Below are positions 32,330 through 41,539 of a stretch of DNA of 48,125 bases, one piece after another; the first letter of the stretch is position 1; every line of letters begins with the position of its first letter. The notes under the pieces were generated by a model that worked only from the letters and a program-made list of their open reading frames with translations, did not search any database and was not told the DNA's origin. Where the stretch lies: NCBI GenBank assembly GCA_019358985.1, contig JAHHIJ010000045.1, forward strand, positions 1-48,125, in the 5' to 3' direction. A program made the translations under genes and the position numbers. The stretch comes from Tolypothrix brevis GSE-NOS-MK-07-07A (GTDB lineage: Bacteria > Cyanobacteriota > Cyanobacteriia > Cyanobacteriales > Nostocaceae).

Positions 32330-33745
32330 ATGACAGTTTCACCATGTCGCACTAACTTCAAAGTATATAATAAAGACCTATACGAATTTCTGTTAGCGGT
32401 TCAGGAGAATTGCCGTCAAAATGATTGTCGGCAGATTGTCAGTATTTCCCTAGAGATTGACTATGTAGATCCTTTGATAGTACTTGAACAATTTAATCAA
32501 GCAAATGAAATAAATTTTTACTTTGAGAACAGAGGCAAAAAAGAAGCGATCGCTGCCATCGATGCTGTGGCAAAATTAGAAATCGCTGACAAAGACCGTT
32601 TTCTTATAGCTGAAAATTTTATCAGAGATTGTCTCAAAAATATAATTAATTTCGGTGGTACAAATCTACCTTTTTCTCGCGCTCACTTTTTTTGTTGCTT
32701 CAGTTTTTTTGATAAAAATGCCCAACTTGATTATCCATTTCCTGCGGCTACCATTTTTTTACCCCGTTGGCAAGTAGCTGCGAAAAATGGACGCTGTATA
32801 TTAGTTGCTAATACAATCATCAATGCCAGCGTCAATATTCAAAAAGTATTACACAACCTTTGTGAACAAGTAGATAAAATTCAATCTTTAGAAGCAAATG
32901 CGATAAATATTGATTATTCTCGACGTAAATACAGTAAAAAAACTCTACCCAACCCTGAGAAATTTAAACTTTCAGTTTTATCGGCATTGTCACAAATCCG
33001 CTCTAATCACTTGAGCAAAGTTGTTTTAGCAGATGTCCTAGATGTCAAATCAAGTCATAAATTTAATTTAGTTCAATCTTTAAACAATCTTCGACAATTA
33101 CATCCTAATTGTTATGTATTTTCTACAAGTAATGGTAAGGGACAAAACTTTATTGGTGCAAGTCCAGAAAGGTTAATTAGTATTCACAAACAACAGTTAA
33201 TTACTGATGCTTTGGCAGGTTCTGCACCTAGAGGTAAAACACCTGCTGAAGATGCAGCAAATGGCGATCGCTTGCTAAATAACGAAAAAGAAAGGCACGA
33301 ACATTCCCTAGTAATTGATTTTATCACACAACGCCTATCTGAACTAGGTTTATTACCGCAAATGTTATCACCGCGTCTGCGACAATTATCTAATATTCAG
33401 CATTTATGGACACCAATTAGCGCTATAGTTCCCACTAACGTACACCCGTTAAAAATAGTCGCACAATTGCATCCTACACCAGCTGTTGCCGGTGCAGCAA
33501 GAGATATTGCCTGTGCAGAAATTCTTCGTCACGAAAGCTTTGAGAGGGGTTTGTATGCGGCGCCACTGGGTTGGGTTGATTCTGACGGGAACTGTGAGTT
33601 TATTGTCGGGATTCGTTCAGCATTAATTGATGGCGATCGCGCTAGACTTTATGCAGGTGCAGGTATCGTCGCAGGTTCCGATCCCGACAAAGAACTAGCA
33701 GAAATTCAACTTAAATTACAGGCTTTATTAAAAGCATTAGTTTAA
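32330..33745 (+). CDS. menF: Isochorismate synthase MenF
   Basis: Chorismate-utilising enzyme of about 471 residues that makes isochorismate for phylloquinone. The C-terminal chorismate-binding domain shows LSKVVLADVLDVKSS, FIGASPERLIS, DALAGSAPRGKTP, KERHEHSLVIDFI, LHPTPAVAGAARDIA, ERGLYAAPLGWVDSDGNCEF and YAGAGIVAGSDPDKELAE. This is the full active-site set, including the Lys of the LSKVV motif that activates water. The ATG at 32330 is chosen over a TTG at 32282. Divergent from menA. Confidence 0.88.
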   Translation: MTVSPCRTNFKVYNKDLYEFLLAVQENCRQNDCRQIVSISLEIDYVDPLIVLEQFNQANEINFYFENRGKKEAIAAIDAVAKLEIADKDRFLIAENFIRDCLKNIINFGGTNLPFSRAHFFCCFSFFDKNAQLDYPFPAATIFLPRWQVAAKNGRCILVANTIINASVNIQKVLHNLCEQVDKIQSLEANAINIDYSRRKYSKKTLPNPEKFKLSVLSALSQIRSNHLSKVVLADVLDVKSSHKFNLVQSLNNLRQLHPNCYVFSTSNGKGQNFIGASPERLISIHKQQLITDALAGSAPRGKTPAEDAANGDRLLNNEKERHEHSLVIDFITQRLSELGLLPQMLSPRLRQLSNIQHLWTPISAIVPTNVHPLKIVAQLHPTPAVAGAARDIACAEILRHESFERGLYAAPLGWVDSDGNCEFIVGIRSALIDGDRARLYAGAGIVAGSDPDKELAEIQLKLQALLKALV

Positions 33746-33761
33746 ATAAAAACGCCACAAT

Positions 33762-34140
33762 CGTCGTAGAGACGTTCCGTCGGAACGTCTTTACAAGGAC
33801 ATGATACGTCGTAGAGACGTTCCGTCGGAACGTCTTTACAAGGACATGATATTACAGCAAATCTCTATGAATGAAAGATTTAGCATTCTTCCGTCGTAGA
33901 GACGTTCCGTCGGAACGTCTTTACAAGGACATGATATTACAGCAAATCTCTATGAATAAAAGATTTAGCATTCTTCCGTCGTAGAGACGTTCCGTCGGAA
34001 CGTCTTTACAAGGACATGATATTACAGCAAATCTCTATGAATAAAAGATTTAGCATTCTTCCGTCGTAGAGACGTTCCGTCGGAACGTCTTTACAAGGAC
34101 ATGATATTACAGCAAATCTCTATGAATAAAAGATTTAGCA
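33762..34140. repeat. 85-bp tandem array made from the proA 3' end plus a palindrome
   Basis: The palindrome GTAGAGACGTTCC/GGAACGTCTTTAC occurs at 33766, 33811, 33896, 33981 and 34066, with spacings 45, 85, 85 and 85. The 85-bp units also contain the last ~13 codons of proA and its stop, on the minus strand. One unit has a single-base variant (ATGAAAG for ATAAAAG at about 33871). The last unit is the real proA end. Confidence 0.92.
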
Positions 34141-35417
34141 TTCTTCCCAGTGTAAGTAGTTACAACATGACCATCGCCAATCATTTGATATTTGTATGTT
34201 ATCAAACCTTCTAAACCCACGGGACCGCGAGGTGGCATTTGTTGAGTACTAATTCCCACTTCTGCACCGAAACCATAGCGGAAACCATCAGCAAAGCGAG
34301 TAGAACAGTTGTGGTAAACTCCAGCTGCATTTACGATCGCTAAGAAACTTTCCGCTGCTTCTACATCTTCGGTAATAATCGCTTCCGTATGACGAGAACC
34401 ATAATCGTTAATATGTGCGATCGCATCTCCTAAAGAATCAACAATCTTAATTGACAAAATCAAATCACTGTATTCTGTTTCCCAGTCTTCTTCTGTTGCA
34501 GTTTCAATATTAGGCAAAATTTCCCGACTGCGTTCATCTCCTCTTAATTCCACATTAACTTTTTGTAAAGCATCAGCTACTTTTGGTAAAAATGTTGTCG
34601 CAATATCCGAGTGAATCAACAAAGTTTCAATCGCATTGCAAGCAGCCGGATATTGAATTTTAGAATCAACTGTAATCGTCACAGCTTTGGCAATATCGGC
34701 AGCTTTGTCTACATAAAGATGACAAATTCCATCCGCGTGACCTAACACAGGAATGCGGGTATTTTCCTGGACAAATCGCACAAAAGAATTAGAACCTCTA
34801 GGAATAATTAAATCTACATATTTATCTAACTTCAAAAGTTCTAAAGTTTCTTCTCTCGTTGTCAACAACTGCACCGCATCCGGGTTAACAGCAGTTTGAG
34901 ATAAACCTTGTTTAATTGCTTTAACTATCGCTTCGCAAGAACGAATCGCTTCTTTTCCACCTTTGAGAATAACACCATTACCTGATTTAATAGCAAGAGA
35001 AGCAATTTGAATTGCTGCTTCTGGACGCGCTTCAAAAATAACACCCAAAACGCCCAAAGGACAAGTGATTCGCTTGAGAATTAAATTAGTATCAATTTCG
35101 CGATGAATCTGCACTGCACCGACTGGATCGTCTAGTTTACCTACATCTCGTACCCCAGCGATCGCATCTCTTAACTTATGTTCATCTAACTGCAAGCGTT
35201 TATAAAGCGGTTTGGCAATCCCTTCAGTAGCTGCCGCTTCACAATCTGTAATATTCGCTTGTAAAATTTCATCCTTAGCCGATTCTAAAGCAATAGCGAT
35301 CGCTTCAATCGCTTGCTTTTTCAGTTCACTAGAGAGAATTGCTAACTTGCTGGCAGCAAGTCGGGTTTTTTGAGCAATGGAAATCAAATCAGAGTCAGTA
35401 GCTTGGTAAATAATCAT
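34107..35417 (-). CDS. proA: Gamma-glutamyl phosphate reductase ProA
   Basis: NADPH-dependent reductase of proline synthesis that converts gamma-glutamyl phosphate to the semialdehyde. The 436-residue product has the aldehyde-dehydrogenase fold: [16 protein letters not shown] (~118-133), [14 protein letters not shown] (~145-158), a catalytic Cys in [15 protein letters not shown] (~262) and [20 protein letters not shown] near the end. It is complete. Its last 13 codons and stop are copied several times downstream as a tandem array, so proA mRNA ends in a repeat-rich trailer. Confidence 0.93.
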   Translation of the reverse strand: MIIYQATDSDLISIAQKTRLAASKLAILSSELKKQAIEAIAIALESAKDEILQANITDCEAAATEGIAKPLYKRLQLDEHKLRDAIAGVRDVGKLDDPVGAVQIHREIDTNLILKRITCPLGVLGVIFEARPEAAIQIASLAIKSGNGVILKGGKEAIRSCEAIVKAIKQGLSQTAVNPDAVQLLTTREETLELLKLDKYVDLIIPRGSNSFVRFVQENTRIPVLGHADGICHLYVDKAADIAKAVTITVDSKIQYPAACNAIETLLIHSDIATTFLPKVADALQKVNVELRGDERSREILPNIETATEEDWETEYSDLILSIKIVDSLGDAIAHINDYGSRHTEAIITEDVEAAESFLAIVNAAGVYHNCSTRFADGFRYGFGAEVGISTQQMPPRGPVGLEGLITYKYQMIGDGHVVTTYTGKNAKSFIHRDLL

Positions 35418-35449
35418 AGTACATGCATACAGCAGTATAACAATCCCCC

Positions 35450-35510
35450 GGAGACGTGACCGTGGAACGTCTCTACATATTGTAGAGACGTAGCATTGCT
35501 ACGTCTTGTA
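35450..35510. repeat. Dispersed palindromes upstream of proA
   Basis: GAGACGTGACC...GGAACGTCTCTAC (about 35451-35476) is followed by AGACGTAGC/GCTACGTCT (35486-35494 and 35498-35506). The rest of the gap to 35800 holds no gene and must contain the promoter of the peptidoglycan-binding protein. Confidence 0.7.
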
Positions 35511-35800
35511 GGAATTCTGGGTAATAAATTAATTTCCACATCTATGTCTAATGGTCAAGGAAATTTATGAGTTTTGCCGCTAATAATAAGTGTGGCATAA
35601 ATTTAATTTTTCCTTACTGTCAGAGCGTTTCGCAATTATTGATTTCTAAATTAATCTTTTAATTGCATAATTTGACTTCGTTTACACCTATTAAAAATAT
35701 AGATCAAGGTTTCGGTATGAGCCTTGGTGAAACAGTACCTGATATGCTTTTCTAATTTTCGATTTTCCTCAAACATTTACTTTTTTTGGAGTTAATTACA

Positions 35801-36265
35801 ATGGAATCTACCAACGATGTCTCTGCTCAACTCAACAAACCTGTACTGAAAGAAGGTTCCACAGGTGATGCAGTCAAAGAACTGCAAGAACTTCTCAAAA
35901 AATACAATACTTACGCAGGTGCCATTGATGGTTTATTTGGTCCTCTGACGAAAAAAGGTGTCATAGCCTTTCAACATCGCGTATTTCTCGAAGAAGATGG
36001 TATTGTTGACGATAATGCTTGGAGAGCTTTGTTTAAAGGTGCGCCAGTCGATATGCCAATTTTGAAAAAAGGCAGTAAAGGCGACTTGGTGATAATTGTT
36101 CAGAATATTCTCAAGTCTACCAAAGATTATAACGGTGCGATCGACGGTGAATTTGCTTCTAAGCTAGAACGTGCAGTTAAGCACCTGCAAAAACGTACTG
36201 AGTTGCCTGATGATGGCATTGTTGAAGATCGCACTTGGTTCGAGTTAAGTAAAATTCCGCATTAA
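35801..36265 (+). CDS. Protein with two peptidoglycan-binding (PGB_1) domains
   Basis: The 154-residue product has two PGB_1 domains in tandem: KEGSTGDAVKELQELLKKYN...DGLFGPLTKKGVIAFQ (~16-65) and KKGSKGDLVIIVQNILKSTK...DGEFASKLERAVKHLQ (~87-140). Each is followed by the DDG-V segment typical of the family. There is no signal peptide, so export is unproven. Similar small proteins are common in filamentous cyanobacteria. A GGAG site lies nine bases before the ATG at 35801. A TTG at 35786 is in frame but less likely. Confidence 0.85.
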   Translation: MESTNDVSAQLNKPVLKEGSTGDAVKELQELLKKYNTYAGAIDGLFGPLTKKGVIAFQHRVFLEEDGIVDDNAWRALFKGAPVDMPILKKGSKGDLVIIVQNILKSTKDYNGAIDGEFASKLERAVKHLQKRTELPDDGIVEDRTWFELSKIPH

Positions 36266-36276
36266 ACCGTCACAAG

Positions 36277-36334
36277 AGACGTTTCAGCGAAACGTCTCTA
36301 CAATAAGACGTTTCAGCGAAACGTCTCTACAATA
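36277..36334. repeat. Two tandem copies of a GACGTTTC palindrome
   Basis: AGACGTTTCAGCGAAACGTC begins at 36277 and again at 36306 (29-bp spacing), each followed by CTACAATA. They lie 12 bp after the stop of the peptidoglycan-binding gene and could serve as its terminator. Confidence 0.85.
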
Positions 36335-36534
36335 TGTGATTTGTCGGACATGATATAAAAACACTCCCCTCCCCTACTTGCGCGATTCACTGATAAAAAT
36401 TAAAGAAACTTTATATAATTAGTGAAAACACATATGTAGATATGTGTCGAAAAACTTTTCCGTAATTGCGGTGGCGATCGCTGTATCTATTGAGTATTGA
36501 TAGATCAACACCACTCCTCCTAAAGGGAGATACT

Positions 36535-38520
36535 ATGTCACTGCAATCTGGTTTAGATGCCTTTCAAATCGGACGTTATCAAGAAGCGATCGAATTATTA
36601 GAAGAATTCAGTCGAAATTGTGTTGATGAAATTTCTCCAGACTATTTGAACGCGCAGATGTGGCTATTGAAAGCGTATCAAGCTACTGGAAAAATTGAAA
36701 AAGCTAGGGAACTGTGTCAGCAGTTAATGAGCAGCGATAATTTAGAGATACGCACTTGGGCAGAAAAAGCTTACCCTACTTTACCTGAGGCTTTAAAAAC
36801 GCCATCTCGCAGCGATCGCGCTCCTACAGCTAATGTCAACTTAGCGATGAAGGGTATCGGTGGTAGTTTAGCACTAGCATCTGGTGTCACCCTCACCTTG
36901 CTGTTTGGCATGGTGTTCGTTTTAGGTTTAGCCCTGGTATTCATTGTAAGCAGCGATGCACCTGTAAATGGACTAGCGATCGCTCTAGCGATCGCTGTTA
37001 TTTTCAACCTCGTTGCCTTCTTTCTCTCTCCCTTTTTGATGGACTTAACCCAAAGTTGGCTCTACCATACTCGTTGGGTAGACATAACAGAAGTTGAAAT
37101 TCTCAGTCCAGAAACAGCCAGAGTAATTCGTCGTGTTTGTCAGCAGAAAAAATTAAAAATTCCCCGTTTGGGAATCATTGACGACGAAAACCCCACGGCT
37201 TTTACTTACGGCTCATTACCTAATAGCGCCCGCTTAGTGGTCAGTCACGGACTTTTCACCTACCTAGATGATGATGAAATTGCTACCGTCTACGCCCACG
37301 AATTAGGACACATCGTCCACTGGGACTTTGCGGTAATGACAGTAGCTTCCACCCTAGTGCAGATTTGCTATTTGATTTATATCACAGCTAGAAACCTCGG
37401 ACGTGGCGGTGGTGATAGTAAAATCAAAGATGCGGCAGAAACTGCTGCTCTAGCTGCTTATGTGTTTTACTTTATCGGTACATATTTAGTACTGTACCTC
37501 TCCCGCACACGAGAATACTTTGCAGACCACTTTGCCGCAGAAACTACCGGCAACCCCAACGGACTTTCCCGCGCTTTAGTGAAAATAGCCTACGGCATTT
37601 TAGAAGAAGGTTCGCGATCAAAAGAACCCAGCCGTTTAATTGAAGGTACTCGTGCCTTGGGTATTTACGATCATAAAGCGGCAGCGTCTACCGGAACCGC
37701 CTACCGCATTGCTTCCGATCCGCAAAAAATCGGTCGCGTCTTTCTGTGGGATATGTTTAATCCGTGGGGTTGGTGGATGGAGTTAAATTCCACTCACCCC
37801 CTGACTGGAAAACGAGTCCGCGCTCTTAGCACCTATGCAGAACAGCTAGGTTTAGCAACCGAATTCGACATGGGACGAGTTATTGGTGAAGGCAAAACTC
37901 TGAATAAAAGTAAGCTTTACGGCAGCTTCTTCTTAGATGTTATCCTGTACGGTGCTGAAACCATTGGGTTTGTCGCAGGCTTAGTTCTTGGCGCTATTCT
38001 TTGGTCAACTTCACAAAACCCAGGTTTGATGATGGGTGTACCATTCATCGGCTTAGGTGTAGGAGTGGTAATCAAAGCCTTTATTATGTTCCCCAGCTAC
38101 AGCCAAGCGCCAGAAACTGACATTCTCACCTTGATGTCAGATCCTTATGCTAGTCCGTTGCGTGGAAGACCTGCGAAACTGGAAGGTACATTAATTGGTC
38201 GTGGAGATTCCGGTTATAAATTTGGTTCTGACTTGAAAATTCAAGATCGCAGTGGGATGCTTTATTTGCATTATGCTTCGCGCTTTGGTCCGATTGGTAA
38301 CTTCTTGTTTGGAATGAAACGAGTTGAAAGCTTGATTGGCGAATCAGTTGGTGCGGTAGGTTGGTTCCGTCGAGGTGTCGCACCGTGGATGGATTTAAGT
38401 CAACTTAACAGTGAAAGCGGCACCATTGTCAACAGTTACCATCGCTTTTGGTCATTCGTCTTGGGTGGCGGATCGATTATTTTAGGAGTGATCTTTGCGG
38501 TGTTTATGAAAGGTAGCTAA
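36535..38520 (+). CDS. M48-family membrane metalloprotease with a TPR-like N terminus
   Basis: The 661-residue product begins with a TPR-like helical region (residues ~1-80: LDAFQIGRYQEAIELLEEFS). Two membrane helices follow (~110-135, 143-170), then an M48 peptidase domain with zinc motif VYAHELGHIVHWD (HExxH, ~256) and a downstream Glu in TREYFADHFAAE. Two more hydrophobic helices lie near residues ~465-510 and another at the C terminus (~640-656). HtpX-like proteases of this type degrade misfolded membrane proteins. The N-terminal TPR part and long C-terminal extension are beyond HtpX length. The ATG at 36535 has a GGGAG site. Confidence 0.87.
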   Translation: MSLQSGLDAFQIGRYQEAIELLEEFSRNCVDEISPDYLNAQMWLLKAYQATGKIEKARELCQQLMSSDNLEIRTWAEKAYPTLPEALKTPSRSDRAPTANVNLAMKGIGGSLALASGVTLTLLFGMVFVLGLALVFIVSSDAPVNGLAIALAIAVIFNLVAFFLSPFLMDLTQSWLYHTRWVDITEVEILSPETARVIRRVCQQKKLKIPRLGIIDDENPTAFTYGSLPNSARLVVSHGLFTYLDDDEIATVYAHELGHIVHWDFAVMTVASTLVQICYLIYITARNLGRGGGDSKIKDAAETAALAAYVFYFIGTYLVLYLSRTREYFADHFAAETTGNPNGLSRALVKIAYGILEEGSRSKEPSRLIEGTRALGIYDHKAAASTGTAYRIASDPQKIGRVFLWDMFNPWGWWMELNSTHPLTGKRVRALSTYAEQLGLATEFDMGRVIGEGKTLNKSKLYGSFFLDVILYGAETIGFVAGLVLGAILWSTSQNPGLMMGVPFIGLGVGVVIKAFIMFPSYSQAPETDILTLMSDPYASPLRGRPAKLEGTLIGRGDSGYKFGSDLKIQDRSGMLYLHYASRFGPIGNFLFGMKRVESLIGESVGAVGWFRRGVAPWMDLSQLNSESGTIVNSYHRFWSFVLGGGSIILGVIFAVFMKGS

Positions 38521-38664
38521 TTGACTTTTTAGGGGCGGACAAGATGTCCACCCCACAAGCCTTTTTTAGACTCAAGTTCAGTAATTAATGCCACAACAAT
38601 ACTTTTTTTTAGACAAAATATATCTATAAGTTCTACAAAAAGATGATTGTTCAGAAAATCTTTA

Positions 38665-38859
38665 TTAACCATCAAAACTTCGTCTTAGTGCTTGAACAGC
38701 TGTAAAACCAAACATTCCAGCTACAAAAGACGCTACATTTCTAGCACCGCCAGGAGGAAAATTATTGATAGTAAAAATTAGTATAATACTTGCTGCTACA
38801 AGTACTACACCTGACATTACAGCGTTACCTTTATTTTCATTACTTTCCCGATATTTCAT
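38665..38859 (-). CDS. Small membrane protein of unknown function (64 aa)
   Basis: From the ATG at 38859 it encodes about 64 residues with hydrophobic segments (AVMSGVVLVAASIILIFTI and NVASFVAGMFGFTAVQAL). The N terminus is polar. It lies 33 bp after the coiled-coil membrane gene and is probably co-transcribed with it. Low-GC codon use differs from the phycobilisome genes. No family recognised. Confidence 0.5.
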   Translation of the reverse strand: MKYRESNENKGNAVMSGVVLVAASIILIFTINNFPPGGARNVASFVAGMFGFTAVQALRRSFDG

Positions 38860-38892
38860 AATTATTTCTCTTTTTCTATATTTTAACACTAT

Positions 38893-39498
38893 TTATGACT
38901 GTGATTCTGAATCATTTGCTTCAATTTGTTCTTGATTTGTATTTTGTTGTGGTTTAAACTCTTGATTTGTACTTTCAGGTAATTGGTACTTTTGTAAATT
39001 TTTAATATATTCATTTTCTGTTCTTAAAATCCCATTTTCTATCTCCAATTTTGCCACTTGTTTTTGGCTTTCTAGTTCTATTTTTAATCTATTTATTTCT
39101 ATTTTAGAATTATTTTTATCTTCTTCCGATTGCTTTTCTTTCTCTTGCAAAAAATCGATAAATTTTTCATAATATTCAATCAATTCTTCTTTTTTTTGTA
39201 GTTCCTCCAATTGACTATTTTGTTTATCTTCATCTTCCTGTTTACTAGTAGCTATGACAACTGCCGTTCCAATTGCAGCCATTCCTGGTTCTGGTTTATC
39301 ATTATATACAAGATATCCACCATAAACAAAAAGTCCTATAGTAAAGAAATTCGTAATAATTTTTTTAGCTACATTCCATGTTGATTTTCTTCGCAATTGT
39401 GACAAAGGTAGCGTTTGTTGCGTTAGAAGTCCTGGTTTATTTGGTTTTGTCGGCTTATTTGGTGTTGGTGATTGATCTGGAGGTATTATATTGGACAC
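38893..39498 (-). CDS. Membrane-linked coiled-coil protein of unknown function
   Basis: The 201-residue product has a Pro/Lys-rich N terminus (PTPNKPTKPNKPG), a hydrophobic stretch (residues ~50-85: FFTIGLFVYGGYLVYN, GMAAIGTAVVIATS), a long charged coiled coil (~90-165) and a Gln/Asn-rich tail. It is AT-rich with long A/T runs. No known domain is seen. It is paired with the small membrane protein downstream. The two resemble accessory genes acquired as a unit, but there is no proof. Confidence 0.5.
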   Translation of the reverse strand: MSNIIPPDQSPTPNKPTKPNKPGLLTQQTLPLSQLRRKSTWNVAKKIITNFFTIGLFVYGGYLVYNDKPEPGMAAIGTAVVIATSKQEDEDKQNSQLEELQKKEELIEYYEKFIDFLQEKEKQSEEDKNNSKIEINRLKIELESQKQVAKLEIENGILRTENEYIKNLQKYQLPESTNQEFKPQQNTNQEQIEANDSESQS

Positions 39499-39561
39499 TG
39501 AGCAATTTCCTTTCCTCGCAGAGGTGTTACCGGAATTGAATTATAATACAACACTGAGTAA

Positions 39562-39798
39562 GCGTTAAACCTAGCCTCCACATACGGCTTGGCAGCAGCT
39601 GTGTGGACAAAGGATATCACCAAAGCTCATACGATCGCTAACAAAGTTCGAGCAGGCACCGTTTGGGTAAATTGCTACGACGTATTCGACGCTGCTGCAC
39701 CCTTCGGTGGATTCAAACAGTCCGGAATGGGTCGCGAACTCGGCGAGTATGGCTTGCAGCAATACACTGAAGTTAAGACCGTCACAATCAAATTGTAA
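39562..39798 (+). pseudogene. C-terminal remnant of an aldehyde dehydrogenase
   Basis: The frame encodes [14 protein letters not shown], then [40 protein letters not shown] and [11 protein letters not shown], which is the last ~75 residues of a class 1/2 aldehyde dehydrogenase. The catalytic domain and cofactor site are missing and an in-frame stop (TAA at 39559) precedes it. The residual sequence is very well conserved, so the truncation is recent or the fragment was copied from an intact gene elsewhere. Confidence 0.85.
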
Positions 39799-39808
39799 AA
39801 ACGTCCGC

Positions 39809-40618
39809 TTAACGCTCTTGTGCAAGTTTGGCTTTAGCTTGTTGCCAAAGCGCTTCTAACTCATCCAAAGTGTAATCGGAAAGGGGGCGGTTAGCAAACG
39901 CCTCCATTTTTTGTAACCGCTGAATAAATCGCTGATTAGTTCCTTGCAAAGCTTCTGACGGGTCAAAATTATACCATCGCGCAAGTTGAATAATCGAAAA
40001 TAGTAAATCGCCTAATTCCGCTTGTTGTTCTGCTGGTGTTTCCTGTTCTAAAGCTTGTTCAAATTCCCCTAATTCCTCATGAAACTTTGCCCAGACACCA
40101 TCAATATTTTCCCACTCAAACCCAGCCGCTGCGGCTTTTTGAGAAATCTTCATTGCCGCTATCATGGGGGGAAGAGTTTTAGCGTAGCGACTGAGTTTAG
40201 AACTTAGCTTTTGGTTTTCTGGAGACGTTTCACCTTTTTCTTCAGCTTTGATTTGTTCCCAATTTTGCCGCACTTCATCAACGCTTTCCACCGATACATC
40301 AGCAAATACATGGGGATGACGGCGAATTAACTTTTGGGAAATGCCTTGAGCGATTTCTTTCAGGGAAAATTGTTGATATTCGCTAGCGATTTGCGCTTGC
40401 AGTACTACTTGTAATAGTAAATCTCCGAGTTCTTCAGCGATCGCATTCTTATCCCCACTTTTAATTGCGTCTACCACTTCATAAGCTTCTTCTATCACAT
40501 ATGGTGTCAACGTTTCGGGAGTTTGCGCCAAATCCCACGGACAACCACCATTTTTGCATCGCAACTTTGCCACCACATCAATTAACTCTTGTAACGCCGC
40601 CAAAGTATCATTTGTCAT
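39809..40618 (-). CDS. mazG: Nucleoside triphosphate pyrophosphohydrolase MazG
   Basis: House-cleaning NTP pyrophosphatase of 269 residues. The MazG domain pair is complete: CPWDLAQTPETLTPYVIEEA, EVVDAIKSGDKNAIAEELGD with the EExxE/ExxD metal motif, and a second EELGEFEQAL...QQAELGDLLFSIIQL set. The motif RRHPHVFAD is also typical. Its ATG overlaps the TGA of the upstream DUF2227 gene by four bases, giving translational coupling. Confidence 0.92.
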   Translation of the reverse strand: MTNDTLAALQELIDVVAKLRCKNGGCPWDLAQTPETLTPYVIEEAYEVVDAIKSGDKNAIAEELGDLLLQVVLQAQIASEYQQFSLKEIAQGISQKLIRRHPHVFADVSVESVDEVRQNWEQIKAEEKGETSPENQKLSSKLSRYAKTLPPMIAAMKISQKAAAAGFEWENIDGVWAKFHEELGEFEQALEQETPAEQQAELGDLLFSIIQLARWYNFDPSEALQGTNQRFIQRLQKMEAFANRPLSDYTLDELEALWQQAKAKLAQER

Positions 40619-41229
40619 TTTCCCCTTGTCTCCCTTGTCTTCCTTGTCCCCCCTGTCTTCCTCGTCCCCCGACTTGTCGGTTTACGTTTCTTCATTTTCG
40701 CACGGGGCAGCAAACCTTGAACCCCTTGCTTTTGGTAACGCTTGTAAGCCGAACCACCCCAATCGCTGAGAGAATGACTCATAGCACCGAGTTCTAGTCC
40801 AAAAAATAGTGCTAGGAATTCGCTAGAGTAATTCGTGAGCGATCGCCCGACATTTTCACTCATATCCTGCCAATTCAAAGTTATATTTCCCAGCTTTGCC
40901 CCAACCACCAAACCAAAAATTGACAAGATAAACAGCAAAGTCGTTAAATAAAGCACCCGCAGCGTTGTCCCAATTATCGGACCGTGAGAGAAAAAAGAAC
41001 GATGACGTAGACGTTTTTGATAGGGTAGCCAAATCCAACGCAACCAACCCCAGCGCTGAAATTGACGCGAGTAAATATCTAAATCGGGACCGAACATCAA
41101 CCCACCGAACATAAACCCACCAGCAAGCAATAAAGTCAAGTTGCCGTTGCGAGTTTGCCAGAAGGCGATCGCTACAACAATTGGTAAAGCCCATAAAGTA
41201 ATGCGATCGTGCGTCCGTCCAGAGGGCAT
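40615..41229 (-). CDS. DUF2227 metal-binding membrane protein
   Basis: The 204-residue product begins MPSGRTHDRITLWALPIVVA with a His/Asp pair. It continues with FGPDLDIYSRQFQRWGWLRW and RHRSFFSHGPIIGT, matching the DUF2227 putative metal-binding family. Three or four membrane helices are visible. The C terminus (PTSRGTRKTGGTRKTRETRG) is low-complexity and is encoded by the same CCTTGTC-type repeat seen inside menC, so the original stop was probably replaced. It overlaps mazG by four bases. Confidence 0.8.
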   Translation of the reverse strand: MPSGRTHDRITLWALPIVVAIAFWQTRNGNLTLLLAGGFMFGGLMFGPDLDIYSRQFQRWGWLRWIWLPYQKRLRHRSFFSHGPIIGTTLRVLYLTTLLFILSIFGLVVGAKLGNITLNWQDMSENVGRSLTNYSSEFLALFFGLELGAMSHSLSDWGGSAYKRYQKQGVQGLLPRAKMKKRKPTSRGTRKTGGTRKTRETRGK

Positions 41230-41330
41230 AGGGATTTTGGATTTGGGATAAGAAAATCTGCAAAATATTTCTCAAAAATAGTAGCGCGATTTGGAATAGT
41301 TTGCTATAGTATGTAAATGTGAGTGAAAAC

Positions 41331-41403
41331 GGGCGGTTAGCTCAGTTGGTAGAGCGCCTGCCTTACAAGCAGGACGTCATCAGTTCGAGTCTGGTACTGC
41401 CCA
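41331..41403 (+). tRNA. tRNA-Val (anticodon UAC)
   Basis: A cloverleaf fits: acceptor GGGCGGT/ACTGCCC with one G-U pair, D-arm GCTC...GAGC, anticodon stem CCTGC/GCAGG with loop CTTACAA (anticodon TAC) and T-arm ATCAG/CTGGT with loop TTCGAGT. CCA is not encoded. An integrase gene begins 137 bp downstream, so this tRNA is a likely integration site. Confidence 0.95.
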
Positions 41404-41410
41404 TTCACGA

Positions 41411-41435
41411 AAAGCCGCCAAATGGCGGCTTTTTT
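41411..41435 (+). terminator. Intrinsic terminator of tRNA-Val
   Basis: AAAGCCGCC and GGCGGCTTT arms with a four-base AAAT loop, followed by a T-run. It starts eight bases after the tRNA. Confidence 0.93.
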
Positions 41436-41485
41436 ATTGGAAACATAATCTTGTTGCTGCGATTTGGGATAATATTAATATCCTG

Positions 41486-41513
41486 AATCACCCTAAATCA
41501 CCCTAAATCACAC
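41486..41513. repeat. Short direct repeats before the integrase
   Basis: Nearly three copies of the 10-bp unit CCCTAAATCA lie 27 bp before the integrase start and 83 bp after the tRNA. Repeats like these can be integrase arm-binding sites, but this is only positional. Confidence 0.5.
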
Positions 41514-41539
41514 TGTAATTTTAGCTCAGATTTAGTGCA

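Noticed and set aside
33762-34140. Possible CRISPR array (regularly spaced 29-bp palindromic repeat)
   Set aside because: The segments between repeats are copies of the proA 3' end, not unique spacers, and there are no cas genes.
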